This document shows, piece by piece, positions 25,037 through 34,100 of a stretch of DNA of 54,487 nucleotides. Made by a program: the position numbers and the translations under genes. The notes below the pieces were generated by a model, which was not told the origin of the DNA, did no database searches, and saw only the letters and a list, made by a program, of their open reading frames with translations. The stretch comes from an uncultured Porphyromonadaceae bacterium (lineage in GTDB: Bacteria; Bacteroidota; Bacteroidia; Bacteroidales; Muribaculaceae), in the NCBI GenBank assembly GCA_937892215.1, contig CALAVE010000002.1, forward strand, positions 1 through 54,487, written 5' to 3'. How positions within the stretch are numbered: the first letter of the stretch is position 1; every line of letters starts with the position of its first letter.

Positions 25037-25065
25037 GCGAGAAATCTCGCAAAAAAGCGAGATTT
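25037..25065 (-). terminator. Terminator after the M16 peptidase gene
   Basis: On the minus strand AAATCTCGC-TTTTTT-GCGAGATTT overlaps a second hairpin GCGAGATTTCTCGC, which is followed by C and eight T. The two stems exclude each other, either giving a terminator. Confidence 0.8.
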
Positions 25066-25126
25066 GAAGGTAAGTTTGCGGGTGAGAATAAGGAGAATAG
25101 GGGCAAAACGGTGATATGTGAGCGGG

Positions 25127-26362
25127 TCAGAGAGGGTGATAGATGAGAGTGCTGCAGTTAGAGGGAGAGAGCACTTGCCGCGCCACCTGCCGCACCTGCT
25201 CGGGAGTCACACGACGATAGAGGTCCACGACGTGGTTGAATCGTTGTGCGTCGCCCATGAGTTCGTAGAACGAGACGCGGAAAGCCTTCTTCAGATAGTT
25301 CTCAGTCTCAAAAAGCATATTTGAAGCATATTTGTTGACGCATTTCTCAAGTTCGCGAGATGGGATTCCGCGGGAAATAAGTTCATGGATTTGTTCGTCG
25401 ATATCGGCCTGCGCATCAGCGACCGACGCGCCGGGCGCGAGATAAGCCGTAATCAGCAACAGTCCCGGTTCGAGAGTACCCAACACAGAGGCGTCGAGGC
25501 TGGTGAATCGCCCCGTCTTCATTACCAGGTTCTGAAAGAAGCGCGACGACTTGCCGTTGGCAAGGACATCGGTGAGCAAATCGGTGGCCGGAAAGAGCGG
25601 ACTGGATGCCTCGCACATCCTGTAGGCCCGGAAAATGGCTGTGTGGGGCACGCAACGCGATACTTCAAGGATACGCGGGTCGGACTGCGGCGGCTCTTGC
25701 GGCAGGTTGCGAGCAGGGCGTTTCCCGGGCGGGAGCGAGTCGAACCATTTCTGCGTAAGTTCCAGCGCGCGCTCAAATGTGATGTTACCGGTCACGCAGA
25801 GGATGGCGTTAGACGGGACGTAATATGTGCTGTGGAAGCGGCGAATTTCCGATTCCGGTATCTGCTGAATGTGGTCGGCCGAGGCACCAATCACAGGAGT
25901 ACGATATGGGTGAACGCGGAAGGCGAGCGCGCTGAGCAGGTGAGAGCTGTCGCCGTAGGGGACATTGAGGTAGCGTTGCTTAAATTCCTCTATGACGACA
26001 CTTTTCTGGGTTTCGATGCTGGACCGTGACAGAGAGAGGTTCATCATCCTATCCGACTCGAGCCAGAAAGCAGTCTCCACATTGCAGGCCGGCAGCACCT
26101 CGTAGTAATGCGTGAAATCGCAGTTGGTGCCCGCATTGCTTGTACCTCCGGCCTCTTCGAGTGCAGCAACGAACGCCGGAGCGTGGGTACTGCCGGTGAA
26201 CATGAGGTGCTCAGTGAGGTGTGCGAGGCCGGTGTATAGCGGGTCCTCATCTCGCGAACCCACGTCGTAGATGATGTTCAACGCCACCATTTGCGTGGTG
26301 GCGTTGTAATAGTGTAATAATCGCAGCCCGTTAGGCAGGACGTGCCGGTTGATGCGTATCAT
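25127..26362 (-). CDS. M16-family zinc metallopeptidase
   Basis: Insulinase/processing-peptidase-like enzyme of 411 residues, the size of one M16B subunit with two homologous halves. The inverted zinc motif HLTEH is at 48-52 and the third ligand is probably Glu125 or Glu126 in SVVIEEFKQ, 73-74 residues on, as the family requires. The second half has the partner-domain features, including an arginine/tyrosine region near LYRRVTPEQV. No signal peptide is seen, so it should be cytoplasmic. It starts 5 nt after the PPIase stop, third gene of a hypothetical-PPIase-M16 operon, and ends before a strong terminator. Substrate unknown. Confidence 0.93.
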   Translation of the reverse strand: MIRINRHVLPNGLRLLHYYNATTQMVALNIIYDVGSRDEDPLYTGLAHLTEHLMFTGSTHAPAFVAALEEAGGTSNAGTNCDFTHYYEVLPACNVETAFWLESDRMMNLSLSRSSIETQKSVVIEEFKQRYLNVPYGDSSHLLSALAFRVHPYRTPVIGASADHIQQIPESEIRRFHSTYYVPSNAILCVTGNITFERALELTQKWFDSLPPGKRPARNLPQEPPQSDPRILEVSRCVPHTAIFRAYRMCEASSPLFPATDLLTDVLANGKSSRFFQNLVMKTGRFTSLDASVLGTLEPGLLLITAYLAPGASVADAQADIDEQIHELISRGIPSRELEKCVNKYASNMLFETENYLKKAFRVSFYELMGDAQRFNHVVDLYRRVTPEQVRQVARQVLSPSNCSTLIYHPL

Positions 26363-26367
26363 CGGTG

Positions 26368-27279
26368 TTATTTCATCACGGTGGCAGAGATAATCTTGAT
26401 GTCCTCAAGGGGGCGGTCGTCGCCCTTTCGGGTGGCAACGTTCTGGATCTTATCCACGACTTCCATTCCGGAAACCACTTCGCCGAAAACGGTGTACTGC
26501 CCGTCGAGGTGCGGAGTGCCGCCAACAGAGGAGTACGCGTCGATTTGCTCCTGAGTGAAGCCCTGAACGGGATTCTTGGCCGCTTCCTCGTTGACCTGTG
26601 CGATGAGTTCGTTCTGGAGCCGCATGAGGTTTGCCGTGTCTTTCTGAGCCTGCCAGCGCATGATTTCGTCGCGGTGCTGCATGGCCAGTTGCTGGAAGCG
26701 AGCGCCCTTCTGCTGGTCGGCAATCTGCTTGCTCATCTGCTCCAACTGCCCTACACCGTAAACGTTACCGGTGACGATATAGAACTGCGAACCGCTGCTG
26801 CGACGCTCGGGGTTGACCTGGTCGGCAGTGCGAGCGGCTGCGAGGGCGCCTTTCTTGTGGAAATACTTGGGATAAACGAACTCGGCCTGCAGAGTGTAGC
26901 CCGGGTCACCAGTTCCGAGATGGGCCTCGGGGCCGGCCGTTTTGCTGTCACCGTCGCCGGTCTGAATCATAAAGTCCTTGATAACGCGATGGAAAAGGAC
27001 TCCATCGTAATACTTTTCGTTGACCAACTTGATGAAGTTGTCGCGGTGAATGGGCGTTTCGTTATAGAGAGCCACAACGACGTTGCCGAGAGATGTCTTA
27101 ATCTCAACTTTAGTGCAATCTTTCAATTTGTCTTCGGGTTTAATGGAGTTGTTATTAACTTGAGATTCTGCTGTCTGCGTACCGGTCTGAGCCGCCTTTT
27201 TGTCGCCGGCGGTGTTCATGGAGCAGGAGAGAGCCGTGATGAGCAGTGCCGCGAGAATGGTTAGATGCTTAGATTTCAT
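26368..27279 (-). CDS. Cyclophilin-type peptidyl-prolyl isomerase lipoprotein
   Basis: Catalyses cis-trans isomerisation of peptidyl-proline bonds for protein folding in the periplasm. A lipoprotein signal ends at Cys19 (ALSC). After a Gln/Thr/Asn-rich linker the cyclophilin domain starts near residue 58 with VEIKTSLGNVVVALY. It contains FHRVIKDFMIQTGD (active Arg and the FMxQ motif), GALAAART and GSQFYIVTG, and ends with VFGEVVSGMEVVDKI. Between GSQFYIVTG and that end is an insert of about 75 residues, Gln-rich and probably helical, often seen in Bacteroidales homologues. It lies 22 nt after the hypothetical gene and 5 nt before the M16 peptidase. Confidence 0.93.
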   Translation of the reverse strand: MKSKHLTILAALLITALSCSMNTAGDKKAAQTGTQTAESQVNNNSIKPEDKLKDCTKVEIKTSLGNVVVALYNETPIHRDNFIKLVNEKYYDGVLFHRVIKDFMIQTGDGDSKTAGPEAHLGTGDPGYTLQAEFVYPKYFHKKGALAAARTADQVNPERRSSGSQFYIVTGNVYGVGQLEQMSKQIADQQKGARFQQLAMQHRDEIMRWQAQKDTANLMRLQNELIAQVNEEAAKNPVQGFTQEQIDAYSSVGGTPHLDGQYTVFGEVVSGMEVVDKIQNVATRKGDDRPLEDIKIISATVMK

Positions 27280-27301
27280 AATGTTATAGTAAATTTAAGT
27301 G

Positions 27302-27676
27302 TTATAGTCCCACGGGATACAGGCGCTTGTAGATACGGCGGAAGTTGTCGTCGGCCGCGCTAAGTTCGGCGGCCCGTTCCTTGTAGTCGGGTCCCCAGAT
27401 GGATGCGGCGAGGTCGGCAAGGTATGCCCTGTCGCGGTCGCGCATGATGGCGGCCTTTATTAGTCGGTCGATGCTGAGCGCATACTTCTGAGGGTTGATG
27501 GCATTGAGATATCGGGCGGTGCTTACGACGAACTGTCCGGTGAAATCCACGTTAATCATGTTATCGACCAGTTCGGGCATGATATCGTCCACATCATCGA
27601 TGTTGTTAGCGATGTATTCGTAAGTGAGCAGCCCGTTAGGGTCTTTGCTGAGTTTTTTTCTTAATGCTTCTTCCAT
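27302..27676 (-). CDS. Conserved hypothetical protein, helical
   Basis: Unrecognised 124-residue protein without signal peptide or membrane segment. It is acidic at the start (IANNIDDVDDIMPELVDNM) and predicted helical; the middle, FTGQFVVSTARYLNAINPQKYA, and the end, ADDNFRRIYKRLYPVGL, look conserved. The arrangement of helices suggests a small adaptor or binding protein. It leads the operon with the PPIase (22 nt away) and the M16 peptidase and is preceded by a -7 box at 27714. No function is proposed. Confidence 0.75.
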   Translation of the reverse strand: MEEALRKKLSKDPNGLLTYEYIANNIDDVDDIMPELVDNMINVDFTGQFVVSTARYLNAINPQKYALSIDRLIKAAIMRDRDRAYLADLAASIWGPDYKERAAELSAADDNFRRIYKRLYPVGL

Positions 27677-27713
27677 TTATCTCTTTTTAAGTGCAAAAGT
27701 CATTATTCGGCTA

Positions 27714-27721
27714 CAAAGGTA
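27714..27721 (-). promoter_or_regulatory. Candidate -7 box of the hypothetical-PPIase-M16 operon
   Basis: TACCTTTG on the minus strand, 37 nt before ATG 27676; a possible TTG is 24 nt upstream, longer than ideal. Confidence 0.45.
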
Positions 27722-27816
27722 ACTAATTTTTCTCATTTGATAAAACAAACCGTGTATTAGTCCACAAGAATTCGGGGCGGGCTGTTATCGGTTATTGTGC
27801 AATACAGAAATGCGGC

Positions 27817-28030
27817 TTAAACCCGAATCGGTCATTAGGCCGACAAAAGGCGGTTTTAGAATGTCTATTTATGCCATAACAGTTTTCTTTCGGCATCTTG
27901 CTTCAGAAATTGTCTCACCATAGCCCGCTATGCCTTCGACAATCTCTTCGCAACCTTCTCAAAATAAAATCTGCTCTGGCATAAATCCTACTGACCGAAT
28001 CGGGTTAAAACCAAATCGGTCATTAGGCGG
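27817..28030. repeat. Palindromic MITE-like element E2
   Basis: Nested stems as in E1: outer imperfect arms (27817-27838 with 27988-28008, around CCGAATCGG); ATTTATGCCA (27867-27876) with TGGCATAAAT (27977-27986); AGAAATTGTC (27905-27914) with GACAATCTCT (27938-27947, one mismatch); and the centre CATAGC-CC-GCTATG (27919-27932). A direct copy of AATCGGTCATTAGG follows at 28014. It starts 9 nt past the HAD stop and may end that operon. Confidence 0.8.
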
Positions 28031-28038
28031 ACGATAGG

Positions 28039-28644
28039 TTAATTGCGGGAAGGGGTGAAATTCAGATAGGGTTCGTTGGAGAAACGTAGCAGAGGGGCGT
28101 CGGCGGCGGAGTCGCCGTAGGCGGTGATGTGGAAGCAGTGGCGGTTTTCGTGGGTGATGCCATAGTGGTCCACGACCCGCCGCACTTTTTCGCGGCCCAC
28201 ACAGTTTGGAGTGGCAAAGCGGCCTGTGTAAAGGCCATTGTCAAAGAGGAGTTCGGTGCCTATGACGACCGGTATGGTGAGCGCATCGGCAACGGGAGTG
28301 ACCCACACCGATGGCGACGCGGTGACTATGGCCATCTCACAGCCTGCGGCGACGGCTTCGGCGATAACCCGGCGAGCCTGCGGTGATACGTCGGCAAGAA
28401 GCCGAGGCGCCAACTGCCTGGCACAACCGGAAATACGCTCAAGCGACTCGCCTCTGAGGAAAAACGAGAGGAGCCAGCGCTTGGCCTCGGAACGAGAGCG
28501 GACGCACGCGAGAAAAGCGATGACCGGGGCGGCAACAATCATGCGGAAATAGAACCACGGTCCGGCAAAGGCGCGGAGGAAAACCCACAAGGAATCGGAA
28601 CGGATGACAGTTCCGTCGAAATCGAGCAAGACCAGTCGGTTCAT
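28039..28644 (-). CDS. HAD-family phosphatase (HAD-IB), predicted polyprenyl-phosphoribose 5-phosphatase
   Basis: Phosphomonoesterase of 201 residues from ATG 28644. HAD motif I DFDGT (8-12, nucleophile Asp8), motif II Thr108 (IVTAS), motif III Lys153 (GREK) and motif IV GDSAAD (177-182) are all present, so it should be active. The helical cap fits subclass IB (SerB-like), and a hydrophobic stretch about 27-48 could dip into the membrane. The ATG overlaps the stop of the UbiA gene as ATGA (28641-28644), so the two are translated together. Context suggests it removes the 5-phosphate of polyprenyl-phosphoryl-phosphoribose made by that neighbour; this is inference. The longer frame from 28746 is rejected because it would overlap UbiA by over 100 nt. 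Confidence 0.88.
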   Translation of the reverse strand: MNRLVLLDFDGTVIRSDSLWVFLRAFAGPWFYFRMIVAAPVIAFLACVRSRSEAKRWLLSFFLRGESLERISGCARQLAPRLLADVSPQARRVIAEAVAAGCEMAIVTASPSVWVTPVADALTIPVVIGTELLFDNGLYTGRFATPNCVGREKVRRVVDHYGITHENRHCFHITAYGDSAADAPLLRFSNEPYLNFTPSRN

Positions 28645-29528
28645 GGGACGTAGAAATAGATGACGAAGATGAAGAATACGACGAATGCCAGAATGGTGCA
28701 GATGAGGAACTTGTCGGAGAGGACAAGTCGTGTGGGCGAATCGCACTTGTTGTCGCGGACAGCAAGCATGAGAAAGCGCATAATGCCCATGATTACGAAC
28801 ACGCCGGAGAGATAGACGTAGGGGAAATTGAGCCTGCCCACTACGGCCGTGTCGATGGAATAGAGCATATAGAAGACGATGGCCGCACCCGAGAGCATCG
28901 CCAGTGAAATGTCGATGAAGCGAAGGCTATAGGCCGCGGCATTCTTGCGCAGGAGAATACCGGTGTCGTTGTAATAGACCACGTCGTTGCGCCGCTTGGC
29001 GAGGGCGATGAGAGTGGTGAGCACAAACGTCATGAGAATAATCCAGTGCGAGAGTTCGACACCCGACGCCACACTGCCGGCCACCAGACGGAGCACGAAC
29101 CCAACGGCAATGCACGCCACATCGAGCACAGGAACGCGCTTCAAGCCGAGGGAATAGAACATATTGAGCAACATATAAGCCGCAATCACGAGGCAGAGCG
29201 TGCCGGAACTGTCAGCGACAAAAGTGAGGCCCAAGGCCAGAGCGCACAGGAGAATGCCGATAAGGCGCACGGCGCGAGCGGAAATCTCGCCACTTGCGAG
29301 CGGACGTTTCTTCTTGAGGGAATGCAGGCGGTCGTAGGCCAGGTCCATGATGTCGTTGTAGCAATAGACCGCCGACGCAGCCAGCGAGAAACACAGGAAA
29401 GCCCAGAGCGACGAGACCAGATGAGAGGGCGAGAAGAGAAGTCCGCCGAAGAGGATGGGACAAAGGACGAAAACGTTCTTAATCCACTGCTCGATTCTGA
29501 TGGTGCGAAGTAATACTCTGAGTTTCAT
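28641..29528 (-). CDS. UbiA-superfamily prenyltransferase, DPPR-synthase-like
   Basis: Integral membrane enzyme of 295 residues with about nine helices. The first acidic motif reads YNDIMDLAYD (57-66) and runs on as RLHSLKKKRPLASG (67-80). That D..H..K..RP.A.G pattern matches decaprenyl-phosphate 5-phosphoribosyltransferases (mycobacterial Rv3806c type), which join PRPP to polyprenyl phosphate, better than quinone prenyltransferases. Further support is the N-terminal RIEQWIKNVFVL. It overlaps the upstream GT-C gene (29525-29528) and the downstream phosphatase gene (28641-28644), each by ATGA. The three form a compact lipid-linked pentose module behind sprA. The true substrate needs biochemistry. 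Confidence 0.88.
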   Translation of the reverse strand: MKLRVLLRTIRIEQWIKNVFVLCPILFGGLLFSPSHLVSSLWAFLCFSLAASAVYCYNDIMDLAYDRLHSLKKKRPLASGEISARAVRLIGILLCALALGLTFVADSSGTLCLVIAAYMLLNMFYSLGLKRVPVLDVACIAVGFVLRLVAGSVASGVELSHWIILMTFVLTTLIALAKRRNDVVYYNDTGILLRKNAAAYSLRFIDISLAMLSGAAIVFYMLYSIDTAVVGRLNFPYVYLSGVFVIMGIMRFLMLAVRDNKCDSPTRLVLSDKFLICTILAFVVFFIFVIYFYVP

Positions 29529-31186
29529 TGTTGTGATTCCATTTTAAGTTCGGTAACTTTAGGCATTGCCACGTCCAGTCCGAGGACCGACACCGACTGG
29601 GGGATGGCCGGGGGAGCATCTGAGAGAAGTTTCACAGGCGGCCCCACGGCGATTTCGTAATTGCAATTCTCTTCGGGGACAATCTGGAAAGGCTTGTCGG
29701 CATCAATCAGGCGAACCACCATCCCCACGTTGTAGCCATCGATTCTGACAGGCTCTGGCAGAGCCATAAACCGGCTTAGGAAGGCTCCATACTGCACGTA
29801 TTTCATGGCCATCTGCGGGATGAAGAAGGCAGCATTGAGAATGAGCAACGCGGTAAGAATCTTGGGGAGGACGCGCGTGCGCCAGTTGAAAAAGCCATAG
29901 ATAACCGCCACCACCGCCATCAGATAGACAAACGGCACATAGCGCGCCCACCATCCGGCGGGAAGCAGCAGAGTGCCAACGAGCAGAGAGACGGCAAACG
30001 CCACGCACCTGTATTGCAATGAGCGCAGAAGCAGATTGCTTCGCACACACAAAACGGCAAACGATAAGAGCAGCACCGGCAAGAAGATCGGGCCGAAACC
30101 ACCCAAGCGCGCATCGAGCTTAGAAGCGAGGAAATACTGCGAGAATTGGCACTGCTCAGTGAACGGATAGGCAATGGAATAGAACGGCGCGAGAAAACGC
30201 GACATATCCTGCACCTCAGGCGGCGTGTTGCCGGTGATGATGTCCACGCTCCCCTGCCCTATCAGCGGGAAGAAAGGATTGCCTCGACTGATGAAATTAG
30301 TGATATACGGGAAATAGCCCAGCATGAAGAAGCCAGCGAGAGCCGCCCCCACGAAAACTGCGACAACAAGCCCCGCACTCACCCTATGCTTCTGGAAGAG
30401 CAAGTAATAGATGAACGAGTAGAGAAACACCCAGAAAGCCACGTTAATCTTCACCGCAAAGGAGAAAGCGAGGATAGCCGCCAGATAGGCCAACCAAATC
30501 CTGCGGCTCGACGCCGCCCATACGTGGAAGCAGCAAATGGCCAGCACCAAGAGGACATATTGCACAAAATCCACATAGAAACTGAACATCTGAGTAATGA
30601 CCACGGGATTACAAAGGAGCGCAACGGCGACATACCAGCGCCAGCGAGAAAGCGGAGTGAAACTGAGGGCCTCGGCCGTCATAAACACCATGGCCAACAC
30701 CAGCCACAGATTGGCAGCCTTACCTGTCTGGATAAGTCCTGTGATGGAATAGACCGATGCGGCCAGAGTCTCCATGCCGAGGGTATAATACTGACTCCAC
30801 AAAGAGCCGAGCAAGGCTCCCTGATTGCGTCCGGAGATGGGATTCCACCCGTGCGCAAGAGCGTAGATAGCGTTCTGGTGATATGTGTTCCCATCGAAAG
30901 AGAAGTCCTGAATCAGTCCACTCAGCACCACAGAAAGCAGAATAACAGCGAGCAGGCACAAGAGACGCCACACAGCCGCACGGCTGAAGCCACTTTCCCA
31001 AATGAGACCCCCCTGCGAGGCCACAAGCGCCAACGGGAACGAGAGGAAAAACGGCAGAGCCAGCCACCACGTCAAAGAGGCGAAGAAGAACGTGAACAGC
31101 GAGAGCAGCAACAGGCTCACGCCTAAATAACCAACGATAGAGACCTTTGGATTAAGCGAAGCGTTTATGTTGACAGACCCCCGCAT
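29525..31186 (-). CDS. Predicted GT-C fold membrane glycosyltransferase
   Basis: Polytopic membrane protein of 553 residues with about 12 hydrophobic helices and a small C-terminal soluble domain from about 470. The first large loop holds DFSFDGNTYHQNAIYALAHG (about 91-110), in the place where GT-C enzymes using lipid-phosphate sugars carry their catalytic acidic residue and where Asp-Gly-x-x-Tyr-His patterns occur. No close named family is recognised. It starts 3 nt after the sprA stop and overlaps the DPPR-synthase-like gene, so it is probably the transferase that spends the polyprenyl-linked pentose outside the inner membrane. Fold and role are inference from topology and context. Confidence 0.68.
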   Translation of the reverse strand: MRGSVNINASLNPKVSIVGYLGVSLLLLSLFTFFFASLTWWLALPFFLSFPLALVASQGGLIWESGFSRAAVWRLLCLLAVILLSVVLSGLIQDFSFDGNTYHQNAIYALAHGWNPISGRNQGALLGSLWSQYYTLGMETLAASVYSITGLIQTGKAANLWLVLAMVFMTAEALSFTPLSRWRWYVAVALLCNPVVITQMFSFYVDFVQYVLLVLAICCFHVWAASSRRIWLAYLAAILAFSFAVKINVAFWVFLYSFIYYLLFQKHRVSAGLVVAVFVGAALAGFFMLGYFPYITNFISRGNPFFPLIGQGSVDIITGNTPPEVQDMSRFLAPFYSIAYPFTEQCQFSQYFLASKLDARLGGFGPIFLPVLLLSFAVLCVRSNLLLRSLQYRCVAFAVSLLVGTLLLPAGWWARYVPFVYLMAVVAVIYGFFNWRTRVLPKILTALLILNAAFFIPQMAMKYVQYGAFLSRFMALPEPVRIDGYNVGMVVRLIDADKPFQIVPEENCNYEIAVGPPVKLLSDAPPAIPQSVSVLGLDVAMPKVTELKMESQQ

Positions 31187-31189
31187 AGG

Positions 31190-34100
31190 CTACTTTGCAA
31201 GCGACAAATTAATGGAAATACCGTAGTTGCTGTTCGTTGTGGGATAAGCCGAGGAAGAGATGAGCGGTGTGTTGACCTGATGGTCGAAGTAGGCACCGAG
31301 CGTGATTTTGCTGCTCACCACATAGTTAGCCGTGAAGTTGATACCCAGCGAGCGAGCGCCACTCGTGGGCTGAGCCGTGTTAGTCTCAATCTTGCGAATG
31401 AGAGCGGTGTTGTTAGCGAACTTGAAGTTGAAATTCAGAGTAAGGTCGTTGCTCACACCGGTCTGTTTCTTCTTAATTTTGAGAATAGTGTTGAAATTGG
31501 CAATCTTGTAACCTGCGCCAATAACGAGCGAGCGCTGAGCCGCCTCCACCACCTGTCCGGCCGTGGCGTTAAGCGTGATGGTGCGCTCGTCGCGGTACTC
31601 GGCATTGAGAGTGAGGTCGTTGTTCATAGTGGCCGAAAGCCCGATGAGCGGGGCGAATTTCTCTGTGAGAGTCACAGAAGAGATGTTGTAGGGCGAAGAA
31701 GGAATCGGGGCATTGGTAAGCGCATTCTGCGTGAATCCCAGTCCGTTGCCGATAGTCACCCAGTCGGAGAACGAGTTGAAGGAGCCCACCTGATAAGTAC
31801 ACTGGTAAGCGTGTGTGAGGGTAACGCTCTTGAAACGCTTCTTGAGCCATGGAATTCGTCCCAGACCGTCGTAAGTCACGCGCCAGTTAGGAAGAATCTC
31901 GCGAATAGCGGGGAAGGGATTCAGCGTGTAGGACTTAGCGTTGCGTCCGGAGTAAGCCGCCATGAAGGCAGGGATAAGCACATCGCTGCCGGCAATGTTC
32001 ACACCACCGTTTTCCGGGTCAAAGACCTGATTAGCGTACGCTGTACCGGAAAGGAAGCCACTCGAAGGATAATTACGCCCCACGTACTGACTTTGTAATC
32101 TTTCGGCCACGACGGGAATGTTCTCGAGGAACTTATTGAAGGTGCTGCTCTGATAGTCGTCCTTGACATTCAGTCCACGCAAGGCAGTTGCAATTGCAAC
32201 GTGCGTCTTGGTATAGCTACCCGAATAGATTGTGTTCATGTCGTCGTACATGAAATGAATCTGATTGGTGCGGTTATCGGTGCGGTTGCCGGTGAGTGTG
32301 ATTTTGAGGCCTTTAATAGGCTCGAGCTGAATTTCGGCGTTGAATTCCTTAGCGCGGGAATAGAGCGCCGGAGAAATCATGGTTTCATCGGCGAGTAGCC
32401 ATCCGCGTTCCTTAATGCGGCGGATGTAAGATTCGTCGGTAAATCCGAATGCGAAATCGAGTCCCGGAGCCATAACATCGTAGTGGCTGTTTTGGCCGAA
32501 GATGTCGCCCACTTCGGGAATGAACTGCGGAATGGAGAGCGAGCGCGTGTCCTTGTAGCGGACATTGATGCTGCGCACACTCATGAGGAAACGGCAGGTG
32601 TACTGCGCCAGTTCTGTGAAGAAATTCTTCCGCGGCAGCGACTCCATTACGGTGAGTTTGATGGACTGGTTCACGGTGTCGAGAATCTCGATGGTGTTGT
32701 CGTCGATGGTCTTGTAATGAAGGTCGAACGGCTTATTGGAGCCAGTGGTTGCACTCACCTTAATCTTCTTGGAGTTGATGTTATGTTTCACGGTGAGAGT
32801 GGTGTCGGAGCGTAGTTTGAAAGTACGCGTGAACTTCTTAGCCTTCTTGGTAGTGGTCTTTTTCTTCACACCGCTGGAGAAACGGTTGTCCACTTCCTTG
32901 AGATAAGGAATCTTGCTATAGAACTGGTCGAGAGCGAGACGACCGTCGATACTGAGCGAAGACTGGTTTGCGACAGTGTTACCGGCGAAGACGTCGGCCA
33001 CGGTGGTACCTCGTTCCCAGGTGTAAGTGGCGTTATAAGACGCGTTAGCCGTGATGAAGCTGAGGATAGGGATCTGGCTGAACGGAGCCTTGTAAGATGC
33101 TGTGAAGGTCTGGTTGTAATGCCATGGCGTTCCGAGTCCCTTAATACTTTGCCACACAGTTTCCTTCCAATCACGGTATTCATCGGGGAAGAGTTTCTTG
33201 TTGACCTGTCCGATGGGCTCCATGATGTGTGCAGTGGTGTTACTGTTGAACGACATACTCAGCGACTTGGTGAAGTTCCAAGAGAGAGCGAACTGGCGGT
33301 CCCAAAGGAAGTTCTTACTCACGTTGGCGGGCATGTAAACGTCGATACCGGTCTCGTTTCTCGTCTGCTGCTCGTAATAGTAACGCGAGATATTGGTGTT
33401 GAACGAGATGGAAGCGGGCAAATAGTGGAATTCCCATTCACGGAAGAACTTGAGGTTCTTTCGCTTCGCGTTGATAGCCCGTTCCAGCGGCTTGAAAGGC
33501 TTGGAGTAAGGAGTCCAACTATACTGGAAGCTGCCACGATAATCGTTAGTGTTCTCGTAAACGTTGTCGGGGTCAACGTTCTGTTGCTTGTTGAACGAGT
33601 AACTGAAGGTGAAGTTTGCCGGGTCCCAAGGCATGGGATTCTTGCTCTTGACATCGAACTTAAGCCCTGAGATGCTGAAACTCTTCACCACCTTAGTAGT
33701 GACGGCATAGGCCGAGATGGAGTCGCGCTGTTCCTTGGTGCTGCACGACTCAAGCGCATCAGACAGCAAGATATCCTTGTCGAGCGGATTATACTTGGGT
33801 GTGGATTTTTGCTTGCTGTAAGAGTAATAAACCGGAGCGTGGAGTTTGACCTTTTCGGGTAGGAAACGTCCCATATCGACCTGGACAGCCACATTGTACT
33901 GGTCGAAGTCGTCGAGCCGCCGCTGCGAGAGGCTCTGGTCCACGGAGCCGAATCCCACGGTCTCACGGTGCCATCCCACATTCACCGTGCCGATGTCGCT
34001 GAGGTTAAGGTTCATGGTAGCCTTTGCGGCCCATCCCCCGTCTTGGTCGAAGTCGGTAACCCTGAGTTCATCCACCCATACGACACAGTCCTTAGTGGAG

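Noticed and set aside
30146..31126. 326-codon plus-strand ORF, very rich in Glu, Arg and His
   Set aside because: Antisense to hydrophobic codons of the GT-C-like gene; composition is an artefact.
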